Assembly: GCA_018831055.1 (NCBI GenBank)
Contig: JAHJRE010000071.1
Coordinates: 1-33,111, forward strand
DNA from: Bacteroidota bacterium
GTDB lineage: Bacteria > Bacteroidota > Bacteroidia > Bacteroidales > B18-G4
Direction of reading: 5' to 3'
DNA length: 33,111 nucleotides
Position numbers and translations under genes: made by a program. Each line of letters begins with the position of its first letter. Within the stretch, counting starts at the first letter, position 1. Below, one piece after another: positions 1-8,257 of the stretch. A model generated the notes under the pieces. That model was not told where the DNA came from. It did not search any database and saw only the letters and a program-made list of their open reading frames with translations.

Positions 1-18
1 AAAAAGAAAGAAAAAAAA

Positions 19-49
19 AGTTATCGGTAGAAGAAAATCAGTTATCGGT
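19..49. promoter_or_regulatory. Paired direct repeat, possible LytTR-type operator
   Basis: The 10-mer AGTTATCGGT occurs at 19-28 and again, identically, at 40-49, a period of 21 bp or two helical turns. LytTR DNA-binding domains are known to bind two 9-bp direct repeats with 12-13 bp between them, around a GTT core. Here the first seven positions fit that consensus and the last two do not. The repeats lie just past the 3' end of a LytTR regulator gene, so they would serve a gene left of the window. The surrounding DNA is A-rich and noncoding. Confidence 0.35.
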
Positions 50-104
50 GCGAAAATTTTTCTCTTAATGTTTGGAAACCAGTCTAAAATATATGTTTTC
101 CCAT

Positions 105-857
105 TTAAGAAATGTTGGCAATAATTTCCAGGATCTTTTCCCGTTTCCTTCGGGAAACAGGAACCTGGCTCCCGTCTTCCATCATGATATAGCCTCCTTC
201 GTCCCGAACAAAACTTTTAATGTACCTTATGTTTATCAGGTGAGATTTGTGTGGTCTGATAAAGTTATGACTGCTTAATAACTCTTCATTTTCTTTCAGG
301 GTTTTTGACACAAGAATTTTTTTTCCGTCATTAAGAAAAAAAAGTGTATAGTAATTGTCTGATTCACAACGAATAATTTTGCTTACTTCGACAATATGAA
401 TTTTATCGGCGGTAGATAGAACGATTTTCTGGGTTTCAGATTCTGCGGCATGGATATTATCAAGCAAAACACGGATGTTTTTATTTATCTGGTTTCCTGA
501 TTTTTTAAGTTCAACTTTTTTCACGGCATTTACCAGTTCATCCGGGTCAATGGGTTTTAAAAGGTAATCGAGTGCGCTGTATTTTATGGCTTTTATGGCA
601 TAATGGTCGAAAGCTGTTGTAAAAACAATCTCAAAATCAATTTTTTCGATATGTTCCAACAATCTGAATCCACTTCCATCAGGCATTTGGATATCAAGAA
701 ATAACATATCGGTCTTATTGGAACGAATAGCATCGAGTCCCGATTTGAATCCATCCGCTTCCGCAACCACTTCCACATTTCTACAAAACCGGTTTAGCAA
801 ACCTCTTAGTGTTTCTCTTGATTTCTTTTCATCTTCAATGATAATGGCTCGGATCAT
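105..857 (-). CDS. LytTR-family two-component response regulator
   Basis: A 250-aa DNA-binding response regulator. Residues 1-120 are a receiver domain: acidic pocket E8/D9, phospho-acceptor D55 in the LFLDIQMPDG stretch, the conserved Thr in FTTAFD and the Lys in LLKPID. Residues about 145-248 are a LytTR domain, recognisable by the ECxSDNYYT-like stretch, the SKTLKENEELL helix, the RPHKSHLIN motif and the PVSRRKRE end. It begins 27 nt after the stop of the propeller sensor kinase on the same strand, so the two almost certainly form one sensor-regulator pair. Target genes are not visible; the repeat at 19-49 is a candidate binding site. Confidence 0.93.
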   Translation of the reverse strand: MIRAIIIEDEKKSRETLRGLLNRFCRNVEVVAEADGFKSGLDAIRSNKTDMLFLDIQMPDGSGFRLLEHIEKIDFEIVFTTAFDHYAIKAIKYSALDYLLKPIDPDELVNAVKKVELKKSGNQINKNIRVLLDNIHAAESETQKIVLSTADKIHIVEVSKIIRCESDNYYTLFFLNDGKKILVSKTLKENEELLSSHNFIRPHKSHLINIRYIKSFVRDEGGYIMMEDGSQVPVSRRKREKILEIIANIS

Positions 858-884
858 AATAATTACGTTCTTGGGTGATTTAAA

Positions 885-3800
885 TTAAAGCTCTTCAAAT
901 ATCATCCGTATCTCAACTCTTGTTCCTGTTGCATTTCCATTGTTGTCGCTGAGATCGATAACCTTCACGGAATATTTATCCTTGTGTTGTTTGTTCAGCA
1001 GATCCAGTCTTTCCTGAGTGATCATCATGCCCCGGGATTGCCTTTTTATTCCTGACAATTCTTTGATTCTCCGTGCTTCTTCCCGTCCGATGCCATTATC
1101 CTCAATGATGCAGAAAACAGTATCTTCCTCCAGTTTCATTTCCAAACGGATCATACCTGGATTCTGGCTATTTATAAGACCATGCAATATAGCGTTTTCA
1201 ACGTATGGTTGCAGGATCATGGGAGGGATGGCCAAAAATTCCTCATCTATTAACGGATCAAGCTGAATATCATAATCAAATTTGTTATCAAACCTGAGAC
1301 GTTCGATATCCATGAAATATGTCAGTGCTTTTATCTCATCTCTGATTGGGACGGCTGATTCGCGTGAATTATATAAAATAAGCCTCATGAGCTGTGAAAA
1401 CTTTGAAAGATAATGGATAGCTTTATCGGTATCGCTGGCAATGACAAAACTCTGGATCGCGTTCAATGAGTTGAATATGAAGTGAGGGTTCATTTGCAGC
1501 CTGAGTGCTTTTTGCTCAATGTCGAAAAGTTGTTTTTCAATGTAAAGTACCTTTTTCTCTACCTCATGCCTTTTCCTGATTGTTTTTATTCTTCTGTATA
1601 CCAGGAACCAGGCAAGGAAAACCACAAACAAGCTGAATAATATCCTGAATATCCAGGTGGAATACCAGGGGGGGTGTATTATGATTGAAAAACTTAGTCC
1701 TTCATGGTTCCAAACACCGTCGTTATTTGAGGCTATTACTTTGAATTTGTATGTTCCGGGGGCAATGTTTGCGTATTCGGCAATTCTGCGGTCAGCATCT
1801 CTGTGAATCCAGTCCACATCATAATTTTCAAGTTTGAACTGATATTTATTTTTAGAAGGGTTGGAATAATCAAGTGCTGAAAATTCAAATGAGAAAAAAT
1901 TATCCCTGTAATTCAGGATCAGTGTATCTTGATCCTCAATACTGTATGGTTGTATTTCATTGAATATCTTGAAGGTGCTGATTATCACTTCAGGAGGAGT
2001 ATCATTGTGTCCGATTTCTTCAGGGTAGAAGGAATTAAAACCATTCATACCACCAAAGAACATTTCCCCATCATCAGCCTTTAAATATGCAGGAGAATTA
2101 AATTCGTTGCTTTGCAAGCCATCTTTTATATCGTAATTAATAAATATGGTATCATCAGGGTTGAATTTGGATAAACCCCAGTTTGTGGAAAGCCAAAGAT
2201 TTCCTTGTTCATCTTCAAGGGAACAGTAAACCACATTGTTGGGGAGTCCGTCCAATTCCGTAAATGCATAAAAGCTTTGTTTCTCCCGGTCGAAACTGTT
2301 CAGTCCCCCACCCATTGTTCCGACCCAATAGCGGTTCCGGTTGTCCTGATATACCGAGAAAACTTTATCGGAACTAATGCTGTTCGGATCATTCGATGAA
2401 TACATATATCTTTTAAAAGTTCCGTTTTCTGGCAGATAGAGGTTTAACCCTCCATTGGTACTGATCCAGATATTCCCGGCATGGTCTTCATAGATTTGCC
2501 AGATACGGTTGGCACTCAGGCTGGAATTATCTTTGGGATCATTTTGATGGTTGGTAAAGAGGCGGGTTTCAGGATCCAGGATGCTTAGTCCGTTATTGGT
2601 CCCAATCCAGATTTTATGATCTGACGATTCCATCAGGTACAATATACCATCGCTGATAAGAGAGTTATTTTGTTCAGGAATATTGTGATAGTGATAAAAA
2701 ATCCTTTTTTCGGGGTTATAGTGGAACAGTCCGTGGTTTTCGCTTCCGATCCAAAAATTGCCTTTATGGTCCTTGACGATAATCCTGGTTTTTTCCCTTG
2801 CGAGGTCATAAACATTATCAAACTCATGGTGTAATAATTCGTATTTTCCGGTTGTCCGGTCGAGGATATTTATACCCTGAGCTGTGGCAATCCATATTTT
2901 CCCATCATCGTCTTTATAAATGGAATAAATGATGTTATTGGACAGGGTATTGGGTTCATCGGATGACCGGGCATAAAGGTTGAATTTGCTGGAGTTTCGG
3001 TTGTACATGTTTACTCCTTTGAAAGTTCCCACCCAGATATTTCCTGACCGGTCTTCATAGATAGAATAGATATCATCATTACTAAGGCTGGTGCTTTTAT
3101 TGGTATGACCATATGTTGTGAAGGTACCGGTTAGAGGATCAAATAAGTTTAGTTTATCACGCGTTCCCACCCATAGCTGATCGTGGCTGTCCTGAAACAA
3201 ACAGGTTACGTTATTATTGCTTAGGGACGCGGGATCCAGGTAATCATGCCTGAAAGATGTTATATTTCCTGATTGGGGATTTAAACGGCTTAGCCCATTT
3301 CGGGTAGCTACCCAGATATATCCATCCCTGGTTTGCAGGATATCATTGACCAGATTGTCGCTGATACTGTTCCCGTTATTCTCAGAAAAATAGGGAAGAA
3401 ACGTTTTTTGATCAACCTGGTAACAAAACAATCCTTGCCGGGTTCCAATCCACATATTCCCGCTTTGATCCTGAATTATTTTATTGATCCAGTTGCTTCT
3501 GATGCTATCGGCTTCTTCGGAGTAAAAATAATAATGGATGAAGGAGTGGTTGAGATGATTATACTGGTTTAAACCTTTAGCTGTGCAAAACCAGAAATAT
3601 CCGTCACGATCCCTGTATATATGATTAATATAATTATTACTCAGGGTATTTATATTCCCAGGTTCATGAAGCATATGTATCAACCTTCCTGTTGTCAGAT
3701 CCAGAATATTGACACCATCTTCGGTACCGATCCAGAGATTGCTTTTATTGTCTTCAAGCAAGCTTCGTACTGTAGTATTGGACAGGCCATTGAGTTTGTT

Positions 3801-4052
3801 ATAAATTTTAAAGCTGTAGCCATCATAGCGGTTCAGCCCGTCCCATGTTCCAAACCACATAAATCCCATATGATCCTGCATGATTGCAAAGACGAGATTC
3901 TGGGAAAGGCCTTTTTCGTATCGTATATTTTCTGTGGATATTCGGTCAAACCGTATGTTTTCAGTTTTCTGGCCCAGCAAGCGGGTTTGCAGGGCAAAAA
4001 TCATGAATACACCAATGAGGTAGAATTTAATTATATTGTATCTGAATTTCAT
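885..4052 (-). CDS. Propeller-type sensor histidine kinase (Reg_prop, Y_Y_Y, His_kinase)
   Basis: A 1055-aa membrane sensor. An N-terminal hydrophobic segment (residues about 8-27) is followed by some 650 residues of repeating units with the pattern D..GxxWxGTxxGLxxxxP, the two-component-regulator propeller repeats, which should form two periplasmic beta-propellers. Then come a Y_Y_Y domain (about 700-790, containing FSFEFSALDY and PGTYKF), one transmembrane helix (about 798-818), and a LytS/YehU-type kinase core with the phospho-accepting H857 in LQMNPHFIFNSLNAIQ and an ATP-binding domain with the N-box VENAILHGL. Unlike many Bacteroides polysaccharide sensors it has no fused receiver or AraC domain; output goes to the separate LytTR regulator 27 nt downstream. 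The ligand is unknown, and no glycan-utilisation genes are adjacent. Confidence 0.95.
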   Translation of the reverse strand: MKFRYNIIKFYLIGVFMIFALQTRLLGQKTENIRFDRISTENIRYEKGLSQNLVFAIMQDHMGFMWFGTWDGLNRYDGYSFKIYNKLNGLSNTTVRSLLEDNKSNLWIGTEDGVNILDLTTGRLIHMLHEPGNINTLSNNYINHIYRDRDGYFWFCTAKGLNQYNHLNHSFIHYYFYSEEADSIRSNWINKIIQDQSGNMWIGTRQGLFCYQVDQKTFLPYFSENNGNSISDNLVNDILQTRDGYIWVATRNGLSRLNPQSGNITSFRHDYLDPASLSNNNVTCLFQDSHDQLWVGTRDKLNLFDPLTGTFTTYGHTNKSTSLSNDDIYSIYEDRSGNIWVGTFKGVNMYNRNSSKFNLYARSSDEPNTLSNNIIYSIYKDDDGKIWIATAQGINILDRTTGKYELLHHEFDNVYDLAREKTRIIVKDHKGNFWIGSENHGLFHYNPEKRIFYHYHNIPEQNNSLISDGILYLMESSDHKIWIGTNNGLSILDPETRLFTNHQNDPKDNSSLSANRIWQIYEDHAGNIWISTNGGLNLYLPENGTFKRYMYSSNDPNSISSDKVFSVYQDNRNRYWVGTMGGGLNSFDREKQSFYAFTELDGLPNNVVYCSLEDEQGNLWLSTNWGLSKFNPDDTIFINYDIKDGLQSNEFNSPAYLKADDGEMFFGGMNGFNSFYPEEIGHNDTPPEVIISTFKIFNEIQPYSIEDQDTLILNYRDNFFSFEFSALDYSNPSKNKYQFKLENYDVDWIHRDADRRIAEYANIAPGTYKFKVIASNNDGVWNHEGLSFSIIIHPPWYSTWIFRILFSLFVVFLAWFLVYRRIKTIRKRHEVEKKVLYIEKQLFDIEQKALRLQMNPHFIFNSLNAIQSFVIASDTDKAIHYLSKFSQLMRLILYNSRESAVPIRDEIKALTYFMDIERLRFDNKFDYDIQLDPLIDEEFLAIPPMILQPYVENAILHGLINSQNPGMIRLEMKLEEDTVFCIIEDNGIGREEARRIKELSGIKRQSRGMMITQERLDLLNKQHKDKYSVKVIDLSDNNGNATGTRVEIRMIFEEL

Positions 4053-4077
4053 TTATTCGAAATAACCTTTCCTTTTT

Positions 4078-4419
4078 TCACTCGGTTTTTTCACCCGGGT
4101 CGCATTTTTTAAAGCGTCTCATAAAGTCTTTTTTCCTTTTTTTATTGAGTTTTTTACTGCCTTTTTTGGAGTTCTTCATCATTAACTGGGTGTCTTCCGA
4201 TTGCATCTCGTAATGTTTATTCATTTGATCACGGTAATCCTTTTTTGCCTGCTTTTCCATAATCCTTCTTTGCTTTTTCATGTATTTCTCCTCGCTGGAT
4301 TTATGGAATATACTGCATGATTGAGCAAAAGGCAGCATCATTATTAAAAGTATCATGCCTGTTTGGGTAATGATTCTTTTAAATGATTTTTTTTGTATGG
4401 ATTTTCCAGGAAGCAGCAT
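4078..4419 (-). CDS. Small basic lipoprotein of unknown function
   Basis: A 113-aa protein with a basic N-terminus, a hydrophobic stretch (residues 22-32) and a lipobox-like FAQSC with C35 as the likely lipidated Cys. The mature part is dominated by Lys, Arg and Met with an amphipathic, coiled-coil look, and has a C-terminal CDPGEKTE. It is 25 nt upstream of the sensor-kinase gene on the same strand and may be cotranscribed, possibly as an accessory part of that sensor. A TACATTTG box at 4428-4435 on the minus strand lies so close to this ATG that a downstream Met (residue 22) could be the real start. I do not recognise a named family. Confidence 0.7.
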   Translation of the reverse strand: MLLPGKSIQKKSFKRIITQTGMILLIMMLPFAQSCSIFHKSSEEKYMKKQRRIMEKQAKKDYRDQMNKHYEMQSEDTQLMMKNSKKGSKKLNKKRKKDFMRRFKKCDPGEKTE

Positions 4420-4454
4420 AAATCATTCAAATGTATGGAATTAAATAATATTCC

Positions 4455-4462
4455 TAATTTTG
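4455..4462 (+). promoter_or_regulatory. Bacteroidota -7 box (TAATTTTG)
   Basis: TAATTTTG matches the TAnnTTTG -7 consensus of the Bacteroidota primary sigma factor and lies 22 nt before the ATG of the lipoprotein gene at 4485. No convincing -33 TTG is present. A TACATTTG facing the other way lies at 4428-4435, so this short gap may hold divergent promoters. Confidence 0.45.
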
Positions 4463-4484
4463 CAGAAGAAAAAATATTCTTTGC

Positions 4485-4949
4485 ATGAGAAATTTCCGGA
4501 ACACAATTGAGAGGATTTCAAAAGCCGGATTTTGGTTTATCCTTATACTTTTATCATTGATATCCTGCAAGGATGACAAGGATGGAGATCAGGTTGATGT
4601 AGGGTATGTAAACATCACGATCAATCCCAACTCCACGCAGTATCTGGAATTAAACACTGTCGGGGGTTGGTTGTATCTGACAGCGTCAGCTCCAAGCCGC
4701 GGGATTATTGTTTACCGGATGACACAGGATCAGTTTAATGCTTTTGACAGGACTCCTCCCACCAATTCGAATGACTGTTGCAATCAAAGCGGATGTACGA
4801 GGTTAATTGTCGATTATCCATATGTAACCGACACGTGTGCATCATACAATTATCTGATTTTGGATGGATCCCCTTTGGCTCCTGCCACAAAAATGCTTAT
4901 CCAGTACCGAACATTTTATGACGGTAACCTGCTGCAAATCACAAATTAA
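4485..4949 (+). CDS. Lipoprotein with a degenerate Rieske-like fold
   Basis: A 154-aa protein with signal peptide and lipobox LISC (C28), followed by an acidic Asp/Lys stretch. The mature part contains FNAFDRT, then a short Cys-rich segment (NDCCNQSGC), VDYPYVTDTCASYNYLILDG, SPLAPATKML and an IQYRTFYDGNLLQI end. The order (xxAFDRTCP, CxC/H, CPxCGSxFdxxxGxPxxGPAxxPL, xYxxxxxgxxLxI) is what I recall from Rieske-type lipoproteins common in Bacteroidetes, but the Cys-x-His and Cys-x-x-His ligand pairs are not intact. It is therefore probably a Rieske-fold protein that no longer carries the 2Fe-2S cluster. The partner process is unknown; its left neighbours are divergent and its right neighbour convergent, so it appears to be a single-gene unit. 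Confidence 0.75.
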   Translation: MRNFRNTIERISKAGFWFILILLSLISCKDDKDGDQVDVGYVNITINPNSTQYLELNTVGGWLYLTASAPSRGIIVYRMTQDQFNAFDRTPPTNSNDCCNQSGCTRLIVDYPYVTDTCASYNYLILDGSPLAPATKMLIQYRTFYDGNLLQITN

Positions 4950-4985
4950 ACAATCTATTAACCAGGAAGGAAACTCGAACCTGTT

Positions 4986-6410
4986 TTAATACCTGTAGTG
5001 ATCGGGTTTAAAAGGGCCGTCGGCATTTATGCCAAGGTATTTTGCTTGTTCGGGTGTCATTTTTGTTAGTTTAACACCAATATGGGGTAAGTGAAGCCGT
5101 GCCACTTCTTCATCCAGTTTTTTAGGCAATCTGTATACATCTAATTCGTAATCGTTGTTCCAGAGATCGATTTGCGCCAGTACCTGGTTTGAAAATGAAT
5201 TGCTCATAACGAAAGAGGGGTGTCCCATAGCGCAACCCAGGTTTACGAGTCTTCCTTCAGCCAGGAGATAGATCGAATGTCCATCGGAAAAGCTAAATTT
5301 ATCCACCTGAGGTTTGATGTTGATTTTTTCTATTTCCGGCCATTCTTCGAGTTTATCTACCTGGATTTCGTTGTCGAAATGTCCTATATTGCAAACGATG
5401 GCTTCGTCTTTCATTTTCGACATATGCTCTGCTGTAATCACATCCTTGTTTCCTGTGGCTGTTACAAAAATATTACCTTCAGCGAGGGCGTCTTCCACTG
5501 TGGTGACTTCAAACCCTTCCATAGCGGCTTGAAGAGCACAAATCGGGTCTATTTCCGTAACGAGAACCCGGGCACCGAAGCCTCGCATGGACTGGGCGCA
5601 GCCTTTACCAACATCGCCATAGCCACAAACCACGACAACTTTTCCGGCAATCATAACATCCGTTGCTCTCTTAATACCATCTGCCAGTGATTCCCGGCAT
5701 CCATAGAGGTTATCGAATTTCGATTTTGTGACGGAATCGTTAACATTAATGGCGGGAGCCAGTAAGGTGCCGGCTTCTTTTCGTTGATAAAGCCGGTGTA
5801 CTCCTGTGGTGGTTTCTTCGGAAACCCCTTTCCATTCCTTTACTGTTCTGTGCCAACGTGTTGGATCTTCGATATATATTGATTTAAGTTGATTCAGGAT
5901 AACTTTTTCTTCTTTGTTTGAAGGATTACGTTCAAGCAAAGAGGGTTTGTTTTCGGCTTCATAGCCCATATGGATCAAAAGGGTAGCATCACCGCCGTCA
6001 TCAACAATCAGGTTTGGGCCTTTTCCTCCGGGGAAAGCAAGAGCCATCTGTGTGCACCACCAGTATTCTTCCAGGGTTTCTCCTTTCCAGGCAAAAATTG
6101 GCACACCGGAATCCCTCACTACAGCTGCAGCGGCATGATCCTGAGTGGAAAAGATATTGCAGCTTGCCCAACGAACATCTGCACCTAATTCCACCAGGGT
6201 TTCAATCAGAACGGCAGTTTGAACGGTCATATGAAGCGAACCTGTTATTCTGGAACCTTTCAGCGGCTTAAGTGAAGAATATTTCTTTCGTAATGACATA
6301 AGTCCCGGCATTTCTTTTTCTGCCATCTCAATCTCTTTTCTTCCCCAGTCAGCCAAACTGATGTCTTTAATCTTGTAGCTTAAACTCTCTACTACTATTG
6401 AATTTTCCAT
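4986..6410 (-). CDS. ahcY: S-adenosylhomocysteine hydrolase
   Basis: A cytosolic NAD-dependent enzyme of the activated methyl cycle, which splits S-adenosylhomocysteine into adenosine and homocysteine. The 474-aa product has the usual features: [10 protein letters not shown] near the N-terminus, [13 protein letters not shown], the NAD-binding [12 protein letters not shown] (about residues 257-270), [18 protein letters not shown], the [14 protein letters not shown] block and the conserved C-terminal KPDHYRY. An in-frame ATG at 6434 would add eight residues (MQTNKNIG), but it lies inside the promoter -7 box at 6432-6439 and would be at or before the transcription start, so the ATG at 6410 is preferred. 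Divergently transcribed from the phosphopantetheinyl transferase and GGGP synthase genes. Confidence 0.97.
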   Translation of the reverse strand: MENSIVVESLSYKIKDISLADWGRKEIEMAEKEMPGLMSLRKKYSSLKPLKGSRITGSLHMTVQTAVLIETLVELGADVRWASCNIFSTQDHAAAAVVRDSGVPIFAWKGETLEEYWWCTQMALAFPGGKGPNLIVDDGGDATLLIHMGYEAENKPSLLERNPSNKEEKVILNQLKSIYIEDPTRWHRTVKEWKGVSEETTTGVHRLYQRKEAGTLLAPAINVNDSVTKSKFDNLYGCRESLADGIKRATDVMIAGKVVVVCGYGDVGKGCAQSMRGFGARVLVTEIDPICALQAAMEGFEVTTVEDALAEGNIFVTATGNKDVITAEHMSKMKDEAIVCNIGHFDNEIQVDKLEEWPEIEKINIKPQVDKFSFSDGHSIYLLAEGRLVNLGCAMGHPSFVMSNSFSNQVLAQIDLWNNDYELDVYRLPKKLDEEVARLHLPHIGVKLTKMTPEQAKYLGINADGPFKPDHYRY

Positions 6411-6431
6411 CCCTATATTTTTATTGGTTTG

Positions 6432-6462
6432 CAAAGGTAATCATTAGGGGGATACAGGCAAA
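6432..6462 (-). promoter_or_regulatory. ahcY promoter, Bacteroidota type
   Basis: On the minus strand TTTG (6462-6459) is followed by 19 bp and then TACCTTTG (6439-6432), a near-perfect match to the Bacteroidota -33/-7 promoter. Transcription should begin around 6426, leaving a leader of about 15 nt before the ATG at 6410. This placement decides the start codon of ahcY. Confidence 0.7.
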
Positions 6463-6508
6463 ATCAAACCGTTTATTTTTATGTGAGTGTCGGGAAGGAA
6501 TAACAAAT

Positions 6509-6656
6509 GGTTGCAGGTTATAAGGAGAAGCAGGTAACACGCAGCAGGTATCATGTAACACGCAACAGGTAACAGGTTGCAAGCGACAACTCATCACTCA
6601 TCACCCACACCCAAACTACATGCAGCCTGTAACCTGCAACCTGCTGCGTGCAACCA
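6509..6656. repeat. Mixed direct/inverted repeat built from GCAGGTTGCA-like words
   Basis: The 300-bp gap between ahcY and the next gene holds scrambled copies of words such as CAGGTAACACG, CAGCAGGT and GGTTGCAGGTTA. GGTTGCAGGTTA at 6509-6520 has its exact reverse complement at 6630-6641, and CACGCAGCAGGT at 6538-6549 has its reverse complement at 6639-6650, so the block can fold into alternative hairpins. Related words (AGGTTGCAG, GCAGG, CCTGTAAC) recur near 27,370-27,435. No coding capacity is seen. This looks like low-complexity noncoding repeat DNA of the kind often scattered through Bacteroidota genomes. Confidence 0.6.
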
Positions 6657-6708
6657 TAGAGTAGGTTACTTGATATTAATCATTCCCGATACTCATTTAG
6701 TTTTATCA

Positions 6709-6716
6709 TAACTTTG
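6709..6716 (+). promoter_or_regulatory. Bacteroidota -7 box (TAACTTTG)
   Basis: TAACTTTG matches TAnnTTTG and lies 18 nt before the ATG of the phosphopantetheinyl transferase at 6735. No clear -33 TTG is present at the usual distance, so the assignment rests on the -7 match and position. Confidence 0.45.
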
Positions 6717-6734
6717 GGCCCTAAATGACGTTCA

Positions 6735-7388
6735 ATGCCGGTTATATTCAATGAGCATTATAAACAGGGTTTTGTTGTCGGCCTTTGGGAAATCATCGAA
6801 GGGTTGGAGGAGCTTAGGGAAAGGATGATTTTTACGGAGGAGGACATTGATTATTACGGGCGATTCCTGGTAGAAAAACGTCAAAAGCATTGGCTTGCAT
6901 CGCGACTGCTTTTAAAGGAGCTGGCGGGAGCAAATTATGGCAACATTTTGTATGATCAAAATGGCAAGCCTTTTTTCAGTTCCGGTAAATGTCATTTATC
7001 CTATTCTCATGCCGGAACCATGGCAGCAGCCATCATAAGTGAAACTATGCCTGTGGGTATAGATGTTGAAAGGATCACCCCAAAGCTATTAGGTATTAAG
7101 GATCGTTTTCTGAGTGATGAGGAAATAAGGCAAATGGAAGATGCCGTTACTCCGGAGAGGTTATGCCTGGGTTGGTGTGGGAAGGAGGCTTTGTACAAGA
7201 TCTACGGTCAGCGAAGACTTGATTTTCGTGATCATATCCGGCTTTCTTTACCCGAACCAAAAGATTTCGGTTATTTTGATGGGACAATAGAACTCGGGGG
7301 CTTTAGTCATCATTACAAGCTTTACTATTTTTGGTCGGGAGAATATGTCACGGTATATGTTGCCGGGGATGGCCGGTTTTCAGACTGA
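6735..7388 (+). CDS. 4'-phosphopantetheinyl transferase (Sfp-type)
   Basis: Moves the phosphopantetheine arm of coenzyme A onto a Ser of carrier proteins. The 217-aa product shows the two family signatures: VGIDVERI (Mg/CoA-binding Asp and Glu, about residues 107-114) and WCGKEALYKIYG (about 155-166), preceded by KPFFSSGKCHLSYSHAG, the substrate-positioning SxSH motif. The length is typical of the larger Sfp class rather than AcpS. The ATG at 6725 upstream is out of frame. It sits 120 nt before the GGGP synthase on the same strand and is divergent from ahcY, an arrangement I recall as recurring in Bacteroidota. No secondary-metabolite synthases are visible, so the likely client is the fatty-acid acyl carrier protein. 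Confidence 0.92.
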   Translation: MPVIFNEHYKQGFVVGLWEIIEGLEELRERMIFTEEDIDYYGRFLVEKRQKHWLASRLLLKELAGANYGNILYDQNGKPFFSSGKCHLSYSHAGTMAAAIISETMPVGIDVERITPKLLGIKDRFLSDEEIRQMEDAVTPERLCLGWCGKEALYKIYGQRRLDFRDHIRLSLPEPKDFGYFDGTIELGGFSHHYKLYYFWSGEYVTVYVAGDGRFSD

Positions 7389-7454
7389 AGCGACTGTTAA
7401 TTAGCGAAGTTGGGATGAAATATATCTGAAGAATGGGAAAAAGACCACAGATGA

Positions 7455-7486
7455 TTTGTTTAAATAACTTTTTTCATGTAGGTTTG
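7455..7486 (+). promoter_or_regulatory. Promoter of the GGGP synthase gene
   Basis: TTTG at 7455-7458, 20 bp, then TAGGTTTG at 7479-7486: a full -33/-7 Bacteroidota promoter. The ATG is at 7509, giving a leader of roughly 15 nt. It implies that GGGP synthase is transcribed on its own as well as, possibly, by read-through from the upstream gene. Confidence 0.65.
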
Positions 7487-7508
7487 TATAGGAACTAGTG
7501 GGCCAGGA

Positions 7509-8240
7509 ATGAGTATATATTTAAAAATCAGAGAACAGGGACCTGCAAAGAAATTTGCAGTTTTAATTGACCCGGATAAGTATTCGGGTGAATCTATTAT
7601 TGCTATTGCAAAGGAATCTGAACGTAATCTGGTGGATATCCTGTTGGTTGGTGGTAGTTTACTCATCAATGACCATTTGGAGGAAACCATTCTGCGAATA
7701 AAGGATCATTGCAGTATACCGGTTGTTTTGTTCCCGGGCAGCAGCCTGCAGGTTAACCGTCATGCCGATGCTATTCTTTTCCTCTCATTAATTTCAGGAA
7801 GAAATCCGGAAATGCTGATCGGCCAGCATGTAATAGCGGCCCCATATATCCGGGATGCTGGATTGGAAGTGATTCCCACCGGTTATATGCTTATCGAAAG
7901 TGGGGAAACAACCACGGCCTCTTATATGAGTAATTCTCTTCCTATACCCTACCATAAGAAGGACATTGCTGTATGTACAGCTATGGCCGGTGAAATGCTC
8001 GGATTAAAGATGATTTATCTTGATGGAGGCAGCGGGGCAATGAAAGCTGTATCCGTGGAGATGGTTGAAAGTGTCAGACAGAATATTTCTATACCGATGG
8101 TTGTGGGCGGAGGAATAAGGGATCCCCAAACTGCCGCGGATATTTGCAAAGCTGGAGCTGATCTGGTGGTGGTTGGTAACGCAATTGAGGACAATATGGA
8201 TAAATTGTCGCTCATTTCTGATGCAATTCATAGTTTGTGA
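7509..8240 (+). CDS. Geranylgeranylglyceryl/heptaprenylglyceryl phosphate synthase
   Basis: A TIM-barrel prenyltransferase that joins a long prenyl diphosphate to sn-glycerol-1-phosphate, the first ether-forming step of archaeal lipids. The 243-aa product begins with KKFAVLIDPDKY (Mg/phosphate-binding Asp), continues with LLVGGSLL, PVVLFPGSS and IPTGYMLIESG, and ends with the glycerol-phosphate-binding loops YLDGGSGA (about 178-185), VGGGIRD (about 198-204) and VVGNAIED (about 220-227). The family also occurs in Bacteroidota and, as PcrB, in Bacilli, where it is active but where the physiological product is poorly understood. No archaeal-type second prenyltransferase (DGGGPS/UbiA) is visible nearby. 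Confidence 0.93.
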   Translation: MSIYLKIREQGPAKKFAVLIDPDKYSGESIIAIAKESERNLVDILLVGGSLLINDHLEETILRIKDHCSIPVVLFPGSSLQVNRHADAILFLSLISGRNPEMLIGQHVIAAPYIRDAGLEVIPTGYMLIESGETTTASYMSNSLPIPYHKKDIAVCTAMAGEMLGLKMIYLDGGSGAMKAVSVEMVESVRQNISIPMVVGGGIRDPQTAADICKAGADLVVVGNAIEDNMDKLSLISDAIHSL

Positions 8241-8257
8241 AATAATATGACCATCTC

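Noticed and set aside
72-278. Open frame on the plus strand opposite the response regulator
   Set aside because: It overlaps the C-terminal LytTR-coding region on the other strand and its translation has no recognisable features.
3621-4112. 163-aa plus-strand frame opposite the sensor kinase N-terminus
   Set aside because: It is antisense to clear propeller repeats; no start context or family resemblance.
6411-6500. SAH riboswitch in front of ahcY
   Set aside because: The leader is only about 15 nt after the predicted transcription start, too short for an aptamer.
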